Positions 37,850 through 47,502 of a stretch of 64,000 nt of DNA are shown one piece after another. This stretch comes from CAVWCQ01 sp963753545. GTDB lineage: Bacteria; Chloroflexota; Anaerolineae; Aggregatilineales; Aggregatilineaceae. The number at the start of each line of letters is the position of its first letter. The stretch's first letter is position 1. The DNA lies in NCBI GenBank assembly GCA_963753545.1, contig CAVWCQ010000009.1:1-64000 (forward strand), given 5' to 3'. The translations under genes and the position numbers were made by a program. The notes beneath the pieces were generated by a model. The model saw only the letters and a list, made by a program, of their open reading frames with translations, was not told where the DNA came from and made no database searches.

Positions 37850-38280
37850 TATGCTTCGCCTTCCTCCTGATTGTGCTGCGGGTGCGGATCAATCTGCGCC
37901 CAGAATTCTTCCAATGTGATCGGCGTGTAGTCCTTTGCGCCGATAATGTACGCTTTGTCTTCCATATAAAGATAGAGGCGTTCGCCGCGTTCGCGCTTCA
38001 GGTTGATAGCGACATTGGGCAGCAGCAGATCGTCGCGCAATTCGTAGCGGCCCTTGACCTCCACCCAGCAGCGCAGATCGGGCAGATAAAAATCGACCAG
38101 ATAATGCCCCGCCCCGATCCGTTCCGGCTCGTACTGCCAGTGGATGCCGCGCCGCTGCAATTCCTGGGCGAAACTGACTTCCAACTGGGAGCGCAGTTCG
38201 ACACCGTTCACCGTGCCGGGGATTGAGATGATCTTGCGCGGTCCGTGCTGAACGCGTGGAGAGCGGCGATCATTTGCCAT
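37849..38280 (-). CDS. Small PD-(D/E)XK endonuclease-like protein
   Basis: The 143-residue protein has S.LE (RSQLEVSFAQELQRRGIHW), YEPERIGAGHYLVDFYLPDL and WVEVKGRYEL, which give the E, D, E-x-K set of a very-short or phage-type PD-(D/E)XK nuclease. A C-terminal helix and a Glu/His tail follow. Substrate unknown. It lies between a SpoU methyltransferase gene and sixA, all on the minus strand. Confidence 0.72.
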   Translation of the reverse strand: MANDRRSPRVQHGPRKIISIPGTVNGVELRSQLEVSFAQELQRRGIHWQYEPERIGAGHYLVDFYLPDLRCWVEVKGRYELRDDLLLPNVAINLKRERGERLYLYMEDKAYIIGAKDYTPITLEEFWAQIDPHPQHNQEEGEA

Positions 38281-38286
38281 GTTACT

Positions 38287-39036
38287 CTACCTCCGTGCGG
38301 CGGCACGTCGTTGGCGCATCACTTCAAAGGCCAGAATCGCCGTCGCTGCCGCTGTGCCGAGCGACTGGTCGAAGTCCCGCGCATAGGGGATTTCCAGTCG
38401 CAGATCGGCCTGATCGAGAAAGGAGCGGGTGATGCCGCGCTTCTCCCCGCCGATGACCAGGAAGAGCGGCACAGTCAGATCGGTCTCATCAATCATCACC
38501 GAACGATCCTCGTCGGCAACGGCAACCCGTAACCCACGCGCGCGAAAGTGAGCCGCCGCATCCAGCGCAGTCTCGGCAATAGCCGTGGGAATCCACTCCG
38601 ACGCGCCCGCCGACGCCCGCGCGACGATCCCCGCCGCCGACATCCAGTTGCGGGGCCGTAAAATCAGTCCATCCGCCCCGGCTGCATACAGCGCCCGCAC
38701 CGCCTGCCCAAAGTTAAACGGGTCTTCCACACCGTCAATCATGGCGACAAACGGCGCGGGGTTATCGCGGGCGATATCGGTTAGTTCCACGAAGCGGCGC
38801 GGGCCAACCCGGGCGATCACCCCGCCGTGCGTATTGCCATCCACCGCCGCATCGATCCGATCTGAATCCACGCGCTCAAAGGGGATCTGCTGGCGACCCG
38901 CTTCGGCTTCCAGCCAGGCCACCCCTTTATCCCACTTGTCGCGGCGAACCCAGATTTGTTCAAAGGGGCGGCTGCCGGATTTGAGGGCGGCGCGCACGGA
39001 GACAAAACCTTCGAGAATCGTTTGGTCGTCTGTCAT
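38287..39036 (-). CDS. SpoU-family RNA 2'-O-methyltransferase (RlmB/TrmH-like)
   Basis: The 249-residue protein has an N-terminal substrate-binding domain (TILEGFVSVRAALKSG, GNTHGGVIARV) and a C-terminal SPOUT knot with the three motifs: DGVEDPFNFGQAVRALYAAG (motif 1), LVIGGEKRGI (motif 2), and DQSLGTAAATAILAFE (motif 3, where the usual SLNVSVA differs). It methylates a ribose in rRNA or tRNA. The unusual motif 3 makes the exact target uncertain. Frame intact. Confidence 0.85.
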   Translation of the reverse strand: MTDDQTILEGFVSVRAALKSGSRPFEQIWVRRDKWDKGVAWLEAEAGRQQIPFERVDSDRIDAAVDGNTHGGVIARVGPRRFVELTDIARDNPAPFVAMIDGVEDPFNFGQAVRALYAAGADGLILRPRNWMSAAGIVARASAGASEWIPTAIAETALDAAAHFRARGLRVAVADEDRSVMIDETDLTVPLFLVIGGEKRGITRSFLDQADLRLEIPYARDFDQSLGTAAATAILAFEVMRQRRAAARR

Positions 39037-39047
39037 AGTTTAATGAT

Positions 39048-39122
39048 ACACCATCCCCTCACCCCCTGCCCCCGCCGGTGCAAGCATCGGACTCGCACAC
39101 AAGCGAGGCGAAGGGGATAGCC
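39048..39122. repeat. CCCCTCACCCC...GGCGAAGGGGAT repeat
   Basis: CATCCCCTCACCCCCTGCCC is followed by two short inverted arms (GCAAGC/GCTTGC-like, GCGAG/CTCGC) and GGCGAAGGGGATA. It is related to the elements at 16548, 16826, 24912 and 32205. It fills the gap between the methyltransferase and esterase genes. Confidence 0.6.
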
Positions 39123-39136
39123 GGGAAGGTGCGACT

Positions 39137-40093
39137 CTAACGCCCGGTCACATAATCTAAAATCTGTGGGAGGCGCTGGGCAAAATCGCGGGGGAATTCG
39201 TGGCCCAGATCGGCATGGTCCTCCAGCATACATTCAATTCCGCCCGCCTTAAACATCTCGACCATCTGGCGCGTGGGTTCGGCGGCATTATCCAACCCGC
39301 CCACGATGATATAACCGCGCACGCCCCGCCCCCACGCCTGTTCGATGAGCGGCTGCCACAACTCAGGATGGCTGGTATTGGGGCCTCCGGGTGCAACAGC
39401 GACAAAACCACGGGCAGGCAGCAGTCCGGTCAGAGCCATGTGGATCGACGTTTCCGCGCCCATCGAGAAGCCGCCCAACACGAGCCGTTCGGGGTCGAGA
39501 GGGTAATCACTGCACAGAGCGTTATAGTGCGCCTGGATTTCAGCTATGCTCTTGTCGCGGTCCGTCCAGACATACGAATTCACGCCGCTCACCTGGGAGG
39601 ATTGGGCCAGCGTTACCAACCAGCCTGTTCGGCTGGGCGTGGACCAGAGGTCAGCCTCATAGGCGGCGTTGTGATTATTGCCGTGCATGGCGATCAGGAG
39701 GGGCAGCGGAGCGTCCAGATTTTCCGGGGCGACAACACACCGCTCTGGCCTTGCTGCCGCCTGAGCCTTGACCAGCCGTTCAGCGGAAAGGGCGCGGAGG
39801 CGGGTAAATTCAGGATTGGCAAACAGCGGCTCCAGGTCGCCGTCTGTCCAATAAAAGTCGGCATAAAAATATCCGGCGTCCATCAATTCGCGGAGCAGTT
39901 GCAGCGCCAGGGGGCTGTTCCCCAGCAGCGAGGCGAGGCAGGCCCGCGTGTGATAAACCAGCGGCGCTTCATGGGCAAATCTGCCGCCTTCGCAGGTCGC
40001 CAGATCGAGCGCCTTGTTATAGTCCCCCGCTCTATAAAGATTGAAGATCTGCGTGAAAAACCGTGCCGAATCAGAAAAGTCTGGAGTACTCAT
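39137..40093 (-). CDS. Alpha/beta-hydrolase with N-terminal TPR-like helices
   Basis: The 318-residue protein has a helical N-terminal part (about 1-100, YRAGDYNKALDLAT) and a hydrolase domain with oxyanion-region LLIAMHGNNHN, nucleophile elbow GGFSMGAE (Ser near 211), an aspartate in IIVGGLDNAAEP and the catalytic histidine in LGHEFP. This is a carboxylesterase/phospholipase-like fold of cytoplasmic type. Frame intact. Substrate unknown. Confidence 0.78.
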   Translation of the reverse strand: MSTPDFSDSARFFTQIFNLYRAGDYNKALDLATCEGGRFAHEAPLVYHTRACLASLLGNSPLALQLLRELMDAGYFYADFYWTDGDLEPLFANPEFTRLRALSAERLVKAQAAARPERCVVAPENLDAPLPLLIAMHGNNHNAAYEADLWSTPSRTGWLVTLAQSSQVSGVNSYVWTDRDKSIAEIQAHYNALCSDYPLDPERLVLGGFSMGAETSIHMALTGLLPARGFVAVAPGGPNTSHPELWQPLIEQAWGRGVRGYIIVGGLDNAAEPTRQMVEMFKAGGIECMLEDHADLGHEFPRDFAQRLPQILDYVTGR

Positions 40094-40144
40094 TCATCCA
40101 ACTCCTCGTAAACCACCAGAACCAGAAGATTATACGAACAAATG

Positions 40145-40705
40145 TTATGGTTGTTCCAGGCCAGATTCCCACTCGCGGCGCAAAATGCCGTAGAGCAGCA
40201 TATCGTAGACCTTCCCATCGCGGATCAGAAATTCGCGAAAAACGCCTTCCTGCTGGAAACCGAGCCGTTCATAGAGCCGGATCGCGCGCTCGTTATATGC
40301 AAAGACGGTGAGCTGCACGCGGCGCAGATTGATCTCGCCAAAAGCAAAATGCAAGGCCAACCGCATCAACTCCAGGCCGTAGCCCTGCCCCTGGTAGGCT
40401 GGCTCGCCGATGCCAATCGACAGCCACGCCACGCCCTGCGACCACAGAATATCGTCCAGTTCCAGGTTGCCGATCAGCGCGTCATTACCCAGCAGACGGA
40501 TTCCAAAGGCATAGCCCGTGTTGGACTTTTGCAGCGCTTCATAGGCGGCGGTCAGTTCGCGTTCCGTTTTGGGATTGGCGGGGGCGGCATCGTACAGGCG
40601 CAGATAACCGCCATCCTGCTGCCAGCGGGTGATGATCGGGATGTCTTCGGGACGCAGCGCCGCCAGCCGGACGCGCTCCCCCTGAAGGAAGTTATTGAAG
40701 GTCAT
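40145..40705 (-). CDS. GNAT N-acetyltransferase (RimJ/RimL-like)
   Basis: The 186-residue GNAT protein starts with VRLAALRPEDIPIITRW. It contains the acetyl-CoA loop GEPAYQGQGYGLELM (near 115-130) and the final AYNERAIRLYERLGFQQEG, followed by YDMLLYGILRREW. The layout is that of ribosomal-protein or aminoglycoside-type N-acetyltransferases. It begins 4 bases after the stop of glpK on the opposite reading order and shares its strand. Frame intact. Confidence 0.85.
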   Translation of the reverse strand: MTFNNFLQGERVRLAALRPEDIPIITRWQQDGGYLRLYDAAPANPKTERELTAAYEALQKSNTGYAFGIRLLGNDALIGNLELDDILWSQGVAWLSIGIGEPAYQGQGYGLELMRLALHFAFGEINLRRVQLTVFAYNERAIRLYERLGFQQEGVFREFLIRDGKVYDMLLYGILRREWESGLEQP

Positions 40706-40708
40706 GAG

Positions 40709-42196
40709 TTATTCGGCCCAACCCTTCGCCCGCTCCAATGCCCGATTCCAGCCCGCGATCAGCGTATCACGATCTGAGTCGGACATGCGCGGCTCGAAGG
40801 TGCGCTCGACTTTCCACTGCGCGGCGACGGTGGGCGCATCGGTCCAGAATCCGGTAGCGATCCCTGCCAGATATGCGGCTCCCAGCGCGGTCGTCTCCGT
40901 CACGGCGGGGCGCTGCACCGGGACGCCCAAGACATCCGCCTGAATCTGCATCAGCAGATCGTTGCGGGCCGCGCCGCCATCCACGCGCAGGGCGGAGAGT
41001 TCGATCCCCGAATCGGCACGCATGGCGTTAAGCACATCGCGGGACTGCAAAGCAATCGCGTCCAATGTGGCGCGGGCGATATGGGCGCGCGTCGTGCCCC
41101 GTGTGATGCCGACCATCGTGCCCCGCGCATACGAATCCCAGTGCGGCGCGCCGAGTCCGACAAAGGCCGGGACGAAATACACACCGTCCGCGCTCTCGAC
41201 GCTGGCGGCTAACGGCTCGATATCCGCCGCCGACTGGATAATCCCCAGGCCATCGCGCAGCCACTGCACCGCCGCGCCTGTGATAAAGACGCTGCCTTCC
41301 AGGGCATAGATCACGGGGCCGCCGGATAACTGCCAGCCGATAGTGGTCAGCAAGCCGCACTCCGATGGTACGCCGGACTCGCCTGTGTTCATCAGCAAAA
41401 AACTCCCGGTCCCGTAGGTGTTTTTCGCCATGCCAGGAGATAAACACGCCTGTCCGAAGGTCGCCGCCTGCTGATCCCCCGCCATGCCTGCCAGCGGGAT
41501 CGGCGCGCCGAACAGGTGACTCACCGTCTCGCCGTAGACCATGCTGGACGGGCAGACTTTGGGCAGCAGGGATCGCGGGATGTTCAGGTGGGCCAGAATA
41601 TCCTCGTCCCAGTCGCCGGAATAAATATTATAGAGCATGGTGCGGCTGGCATTGCTGGGATCGGTGATGTGCAGCGCGCCGCCGCTCAGATTCCAGAGCA
41701 GCCAGCTATCCACCGTGCCAAAGGCCAGTTCACCCGCTTCGGCACGGGCGCGAACACCGGGCACATTCTCCAAAATCCAGGCGACTTTGGTGCCGGAGAA
41801 ATAGGCATCCGTCACCAGCCCGGTTTTGGCGCGGATCACCTGATCGAAGCCTTCCGCCTTGAGCGCGTCACACATGGACGCGGTGCGGCGGCACTGCCAG
41901 ACAATGGCGTTATAGACGGGCTCGCCCGTTTTGCGGTCCCAGATGATCGTCGTCTCGCGCTGGTTGGTGATGCCAATGGCGGCGACATCGCGGGCGCTGA
42001 TCCCCAGTTGATCCAGGGCAGCGCGGGCGACATCTCGCTGCGTGCGCCAGATATCATGCGGATCGTGTTCGACCCAGCCAGGTTTGGGGAAAATCTGGGG
42101 GAATTCCTGCTGGGCGCTGGCGACGGGTCGCCCATCCTGATCAAATAATATCGCGCGGGAACTGGTCGTCCCCTGGTCGAGCGCAAGAATAAACAT
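40709..42196 (-). CDS. glpK: Glycerol kinase
   Basis: The 495-residue enzyme has the FGGY start LALDQGTTSSRAILFD, the substrate block IGITNQRETTIIWDRKTGEPVYNAIVWQ, GDQQAATFGQAC, and the FGGY signature-like GGAARNDLLMQ near 410. The length is typical. It phosphorylates glycerol to glycerol 3-phosphate, the substrate of GlpABC encoded about 6 kb away on the other strand. No glycerol facilitator or GlpR-like regulator is seen. Frame intact. Confidence 0.95.
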   Translation of the reverse strand: MFILALDQGTTSSRAILFDQDGRPVASAQQEFPQIFPKPGWVEHDPHDIWRTQRDVARAALDQLGISARDVAAIGITNQRETTIIWDRKTGEPVYNAIVWQCRRTASMCDALKAEGFDQVIRAKTGLVTDAYFSGTKVAWILENVPGVRARAEAGELAFGTVDSWLLWNLSGGALHITDPSNASRTMLYNIYSGDWDEDILAHLNIPRSLLPKVCPSSMVYGETVSHLFGAPIPLAGMAGDQQAATFGQACLSPGMAKNTYGTGSFLLMNTGESGVPSECGLLTTIGWQLSGGPVIYALEGSVFITGAAVQWLRDGLGIIQSAADIEPLAASVESADGVYFVPAFVGLGAPHWDSYARGTMVGITRGTTRAHIARATLDAIALQSRDVLNAMRADSGIELSALRVDGGAARNDLLMQIQADVLGVPVQRPAVTETTALGAAYLAGIATGFWTDAPTVAAQWKVERTFEPRMSDSDRDTLIAGWNRALERAKGWAE

Positions 42197-42298
42197 GCAA
42201 AGAATCCTCTCAAAAAGGGTTTACGTGTTTCCCCATTATAGGGCAGATTTGAGCGCGGCAAGCAGCGCCCATATCCAATGTGTATAACATGCTGTTCA

Positions 42299-42328
42299 TT
42301 GTGAGTTCGACTCTCTTTGTGATAAAAT
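42299..42328 (+). promoter_or_regulatory. Possible promoter of the quinone gene run
   Basis: TTGTGA (42299-42304), 18 bases, TAAAAT (42323-42328), about 55 bases before the ubiD start. Confidence 0.4.
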
Positions 42329-42383
42329 CAACAAGCGTCTTTTAAATCTTTCAGAATTTTCTAAACGTGAGGACTCCCCTCCT

Positions 42384-44218
42384 ATGGCCTACGCCGATCT
42401 GCGCGATTTTGTCCGGCGGTTAGAAGAAGAAGGCGAACTGATCCGCATCACGACCCCGGTCAATCCCCGGCTGGAAATCACCGAGATCACGGATCGGGTG
42501 AGCAAAGGCCCGGCAATCCACAACAAAGCGCTGCTGTTTGAAAATGTCGAAGGCAGCGCCTTTCCGGTGCTGATCAATGCCTTCGGATCGGCACGGCGCA
42601 TGGCGCTGGCCCTGGGTGTGAACGAGCTGGAAGATGTGCGCCATAAGCTGGGCAGCCTGATCGATCCCAAACTGCCGCAGGGACTCGGCCCGATGGTCAG
42701 GCGCGGGCGCATGTTCGCCGGGGCGCTGCGCGGGATCGGATTGGGACCAAAGAAAGTCCGTAAAGCCCCATGCCAGGAAGTGATCATCACCGAAAATCCC
42801 TCGCTGGATATCCTGCCGCTGCTCACCTGCTGGCCGGAGGATGGCGGGCCGTACATCACCCTGCCCCAGGTGATCACGCGCGACCCGATCACCCGCATAC
42901 GCAATGTAGGCATGTACCGCCTGCAAAAATATGACAGCCAAACGCTCGGCATGCACTGGCAGCGGCACAAAGGCGGCGCGGAACACGAGCAGGAAGCGCG
43001 CGCTCACCACCGGGATCGGATTCCGGTAGCGGTGGTCCTGGGCGGCGATCCGGCGCAGATGTGGTGCGCGTCGGCTCCCCTGCCCCCCAACATCGATGAG
43101 TATCTGCTGGCGGGCTGGCTGCGCCATAAACCTGTGCCGTTCGTCAAGTGCATCACGCAGGATATCGAAGCGCCCGCCAACGCGGATATCGTGATCGAAG
43201 GTTATGTCGATCTCTCCGAACGGCGCAGCGAAGGGCCATTTGGCGATCACACCGGGTTTTACACGCCGCCCGACCTGTTCCCGGTAATGCACGTCACCGC
43301 GATCACCCACCGCGCCGATGCGATCTATCCGACCACCGTTGTGGGTAAACCGCCGATGGAAGATTTTTGGATGGGCAAGGCGACGGAGCGGCTGTTCCTG
43401 CCCCTGATGCAGCTATTCATGGGCGAAATCCGCGATGTGAACATGCCCGCCGAGGGGGTGTTCCACAACCTCGTGATCGTCAGCATCAAGAGCCGCTTCC
43501 CCGGCCACCCGCAGAAAGTGATGTACGGGCTGTGGGGGCTGGGCCTGATGATGCTGGCCAAGGGACTGCTGATCGTGGATGAGCATGTCAATGTCCACGA
43601 TCTGAGCGCCGTGGTCGAGGAAGTGTTACAGCACGTCGATTGGCGGCGGGATATCACGGTGGTTGATGGCCCGGTGGATCAGCTTGATCACGCGGCGATC
43701 ATGGATTCGTATGGCGGCAAAGTGGGCATCGACGCGACACGCAAGGCGAATCGCATGCCGATCCACCCGGCTTGCCTATCCTGGTTGAGGCACTGTCGCG
43801 GCTGCTTGGCGGCGAAAAGTGGGCAGCGTGGGGCAAATCACTGATCATCTTTGAAGTGAACAAAGAAACGCAATCCGTGCGCGACCTGTTCGAAAACATC
43901 TGGAATATTCAGCCCGAAGCCAATCTGATCGCTCTGGACAGCGGGAGCGACCTGCACGATATTTCGTGCGTGGCGTGGCGCACCTTCGGCAATGTCGATT
44001 GGCGGCGGGATATGGTACTCAAAGACGGGCCGATCAACCATTATGCCATCATCGATGAACCGCGCTCCCCGATCGGTCTTGACGCGACGAGCAAAGGCCC
44101 AGACGATGGACATCCACGCGGCTGGCCGCAGGAGATCCACATGAGCCAGGAGATTCAGGCGCTGGTCACGAAACGATGGGCCGAATACGGCATCGGAGGC
44201 CGGGGTGTTTATTCGTAA
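42384..44218 (+). CDS. ubiD: UbiD-family decarboxylase (one frame break)
   Basis: About 611 residues. The family signature ERRSEGPFGDHTGFY and the preceding PVAVVLGGDPAQMW are intact, as are the N-terminal LRDFVRRLEEEGELIRI and YPTTVVGKPPMED. A break near 43770 (one G probably lost in CCCGGCTTG) joins IHP to GLPILVEALSRLLGGEKW; the C-terminal helical domain continues to 44218. UbiD uses prenylated FMN, made by UbiX (encoded at 50236), to decarboxylate an aromatic acid. With UbiA and UbiE in the same run, the likely substrate is a prenylated naphthoate in menaquinone synthesis. Confidence 0.87.
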
Positions 44219-44583
44219 CCGGGCAGACGCGGAAAAACGCGAACGGAACGGCCTGACATCTCAATTTATGTTCGGGCTGGGCGATGTGCCGGATGCGCGG
44301 CTGTCGGTGACGTGGGTCACGGTTGAAGCCGGGGCGCGGCAGATTCCGCACCACCACCCCGAAACGCAGGTTTACGTGATCATCCGGGGAAACGGCATCA
44401 TGTCAGGTCGGGGAGGAGCAGCAAGTCGTCGGCGTGGGTGATCTGATCTATGTTCCGCCGGATGCGCTGCACGGCATCGAGAACAAAACGAACGATATTC
44501 TGATTTATATTTCCGCCGCCGCGCCCGCCTTTGATCTGCGCGAGGCGTATGATCGCGGGCCAGTTGACACCAGATCAGTTTGA
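44205..44583 (+). CDS. Cupin-fold protein (one frame break)
   Basis: About 126 residues, starting at GTG 44205, overlapping the ubiD stop by 14 bases. The cupin metal motif PHHHPETQVYVIIRG is present, followed after a break near 44405 by VGVGDLIYVPPDALHGIENK, which contains the second cupin motif (P..LHGIEN). It is a single-domain metal-binding protein of unknown substrate. Its overlap with ubiD suggests a linked role, possibly in the same quinone pathway. Confidence 0.72.
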
Positions 44584-44613
44584 GTGAACCCCTTACACCA
44601 ATTATCAGGACCT

Positions 44614-45509
44614 ATGGAGCACACAACGACTACCACCAACTCTTTCACGCACCGGATTCGCGTCTTTCTCGATCTGGTGCGCTTTGAACACACCATTTTC
44701 GCCCTGCCGTTCGCCTATATCGGCATGTTTCTGGCGGCGAAGGGACTGCCCACCCTCTGGGAATTTGTCTGGGTGACGGTAGCGATGGCGGCGGCGCGCA
44801 CCCTGGCCTTTGCCATCAACCGCCTCGCGGATCGCGTCTATGATGCCCACAACCCGCGCACGAAGAACCGCCCGACCGTCACCGGGGCGATATCGGCGCG
44901 GACCGTGATCACCTACGCGAGTCGTGTCGCTGATCGTCCTGCTGATCGCGGCGGCGCTGCTCGATCCGCTGGCGCTCAAGCTGGCTCCGATTGCCGTCCT
45001 GTTTCTGGTCGGCTACAGCTTCACCAAGCGCTTCACCGTGTTCGCCCATTGGGTGCTGGGATTTACCGATGCGCTGGCGGTGGGCGGCGGCTGGATCGCC
45101 GTGCGCGGATCGTTCTTTTCGCCAGACGATCTGCCCGCGTGGCTCCTGGTGGCGGCGGTGACGTTCTGGATCGGCGGCTTCGATCTGATCTACGCCTGCC
45201 AGGATAGAGAATACGATATCGCGGATGGGCTGCATGCGTGGCCCGCCCGCTTTGGCAATGCCAGCGCTCTCCGGCTGGCAAAACTCAATCATATTGTCTT
45301 TTTGATCTTCCTGGTCCTGGCTGGGATCGCGGCGGGGTTAAGCTGGCCGTTCTACGTGGCGGCGATCCTCACAGCGGGGATGCTGGTCTATGAACACAGC
45401 CTCGTCGCGACCGGACGATCTCAGCCGGGTCAACGTGGCCTTTTTTAATATGAATTCCTATATCGCCATCACTCTACTTGCTGGAACGCTGCTCGCGCTG
45501 TTCATTTAG
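44614..45509 (+). CDS. ubiA: UbiA-family prenyltransferase (frame breaks)
   Basis: About 298 residues, polytopic. The first prenyl-diphosphate motif NRLADRVYDAHNPRTKNRP (NRxxDxxxD) is intact. After a break near 44920 (one extra base in GAGTCGTGTCG) comes LIVLLIAAALLDPLALKLAP. The second motif is DLIYACQDREYDIADGLH. A second break near 45415 leads to DDLSRVNVAFFNMNSYI and the C-terminus at 45509. It attaches a polyprenyl tail to an aromatic ring in the membrane. ATG 44614 is preferred over TTG 44584 because the Thr-rich N-terminus is in frame and AGGA lies just ahead. Confidence 0.85.
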
Positions 45510-45544
45510 GGCGCAGCGCCCCACCACTTGCACAAGGAGAAACT

Positions 45545-46578
45545 ATGCGTCACACAAAGTTGTTGGTTCTGCTGCTGATCGCCATCCTCGCCGCCGCGCC
45601 GATCTTTGGGGCAGCGGCTCATCCTGCTCAGGCAGCTCCCGCCCGGCAAGAACCCGTTACGCTGCGCATGGGACTGCTGCCGATCCTGGATGTGCTGCCG
45701 TTTTACGTCGCCCAGCAGGCCGGATATTTTGAGGCAGAGGGCGTGAACATTGAACTGATCCCGGTCAGCAGCGCCCTGGAACGCGATCAACTGATGCTGG
45801 CGGGTGAACTGGACGGCATGCTGAACGATCTGATCAGCACGGGTATCTTCAACCAGGACCAGACCTATATTCAGGTCGTTGCCCTGGCCCGCCGCGCCTA
45901 CGAGGGACATCCCCAGTTCCGCATTCTCGCCGCGCCGCGCAGCAATATCACCACTGTACAGGATGTGGTGAACTTTGAAATCGGCATCTCGGAAAACTCG
46001 GTGATCCACTACATCACCCAGCGCATCCTGGAAAACGCGGGCATCAACGCGGACGATATCAAATACCGTGTCGAGCCAAATATCCCGGTGCGCTTCCAAC
46101 TGTTGATGGAAGGCAGTATGAAAGCTGTCACCCTGCCCGATCCGATGGGACAGGCGGCGATTGATGGCGGCGCGATTTTGATCGCGGATGAACTCGTCGC
46201 TGGTCGATCCGCAGTTCAGCCAGAGCGTGCTGACGTTCCGCAAGACGGTGATCGATGATCATCCCGAAGCGGTGCAGGCGTTCCTGAAGGCGTGGATGCA
46301 CGCGGCGGACGACATCAACGCCGATCCTGAAGCGTACCGCGATCTGTGGCTGGAAAATACAAATGTGCCAGACAGCGTGAAGGACAGCTACGAACTGCCG
46401 CCCTTCCCGACCTATGAGATCACGACGGAAGCCGCCTGGAACGATACGATGCAGTGGCTGGTCGATCAGGAGATCATCGAGGAGAAGCCGAGCTATGAGA
46501 GCGGCGTGAATCCGACCTTCCTGGACGCCATCGCCCCGGCAGCGGATACGCGCCGAAGCAACCGAGGCAGCGCAGTAA
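45545..46578 (+). CDS. NMT1/THI5-like ABC substrate-binding protein (frame breaks)
   Basis: About 345 residues with a signal peptide (residues 1-25, LLVLLLIAILAAAPIFGAAA). The mature part is of the SsuA/THI5/NMT1 fold: LRMGLLPILDVLPFYVAQQ, GYFEAEGVNIELIPV, AGELDGMLNDLI. A break near 46200 (extra C) joins IADEL to SLVDPQFSQSVLTFRKTVI, and a second near 46552 gives the true end AEATEAAQ. It binds a ligand outside the membrane for the importer encoded next. The ligand is not known; the fold handles aromatic acids, sulfonates, pyrimidines and heterocycles. Confidence 0.83.
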
Positions 46579-46588
46579 GTTTCGATTC

Positions 46589-46617
46589 TTGTAGGGGCGG
46601 GTTTGTTAACCCGCCCA
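46589..46617. repeat. GTAGGGGCGGGTTTGTTAAC repeat
   Basis: GTAGGGGCGGGTTTGTTAAC and the following CCGCCC form a GGGCGGG...CCCGCCC palindrome. It is a member of the family at 18604, 48859, 49472 and 53527 and lies between the binding-protein and ATPase genes. Confidence 0.65.
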
Positions 46618-46640
46618 TTTGGACTTATTGGACAGCTCAC

Positions 46641-47502
46641 ATGGCAACAACGAACAATCCGCCAGGACCGGCGAGTTTTTTGCCGGGACCAGCAAAAAAC
46701 ATGCCGGGCACGGCGATGATCCACATGGAGAATCTGACCTTTCGCTACGGCGGGCGCGGGACGCCTGTCTTCCAGGATTTTAACTGGCAGGTCGAACCGG
46801 GCGAGGCGTGGTCGATCATCGGCGCGTCGGGCGGCGGCAAAACCACCCTGCTCTACCTGATCGCCGGGCTGCGCCACGCGACCCACGGATCGATCCGGGT
46901 CGGCGGCACGCTGATCGAACGGCCCCGCCCCGAAACCGGGCTGATCCTGCAAGATTACGGCCTGATGCCCTGGGCGTCCGTCTGGGATAATGTCGCGCTG
47001 GGGCTGCGCGTGCGGCGCTTTTATGGGCCGGATGGCAAACACGCCCCCCGCGCCGAACCACTGCCCTCCCGCAAGGAAGCCCGGCAGCGCGTCGAAAGCT
47101 GGCTGCGCCGCCTGAACATCTACGAGCAGCGCAATAAGTTCCCCGGCGCGATCTCCGGTGGGCAGCGGCAGCGCACGGCGATTGCCCGGACGCTGGCCCT
47201 GAATCCCGATCTGCTGCTGATGGATGAACCGTTCAGCAGTCTGGACGCGCCGACTCGTGAAGACCTGCAAAATCTGATTCTGCACCCTGCGCGACGAGAT
47301 GAATCTGACCAGCGTGATCGTTACCCACGCCATCGAAGAAGCGGCGATTTTGGGCCGCAAGATTCTCGTCCTGCACGACCCGCCAAATAGCGAAGCCGTG
47401 ATCGTGGATAATCCTGACGGATGCCGGCCCGGCTATCGCAGCACACGGACCTTTTTGGAAAAATGCAACGAACTACGCACCCTGCTTGGACTGAACTCAT
47501 AA
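46641..47502 (+). CDS. ABC importer ATPase, nitrate/sulfonate/NMT1 type (one frame break)
   Basis: About 287 residues. Walker A GASGGGKTTL, Q loop LQDYGLMPW, signature ISGGQRQR, Walker B LLLMDEP and D loop SSLDA are present in one frame. A break near 47283 (one extra C in CTGCACCC) gives the switch histidine in SVIVTHAIEEAAIL in the second frame, ending at 47502. The GPxG-rich N-terminus before MIHMENLTFRYGG is unusual and Pro-rich. It should power the importer with the permease, whose gene overlaps its end. Confidence 0.85.
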
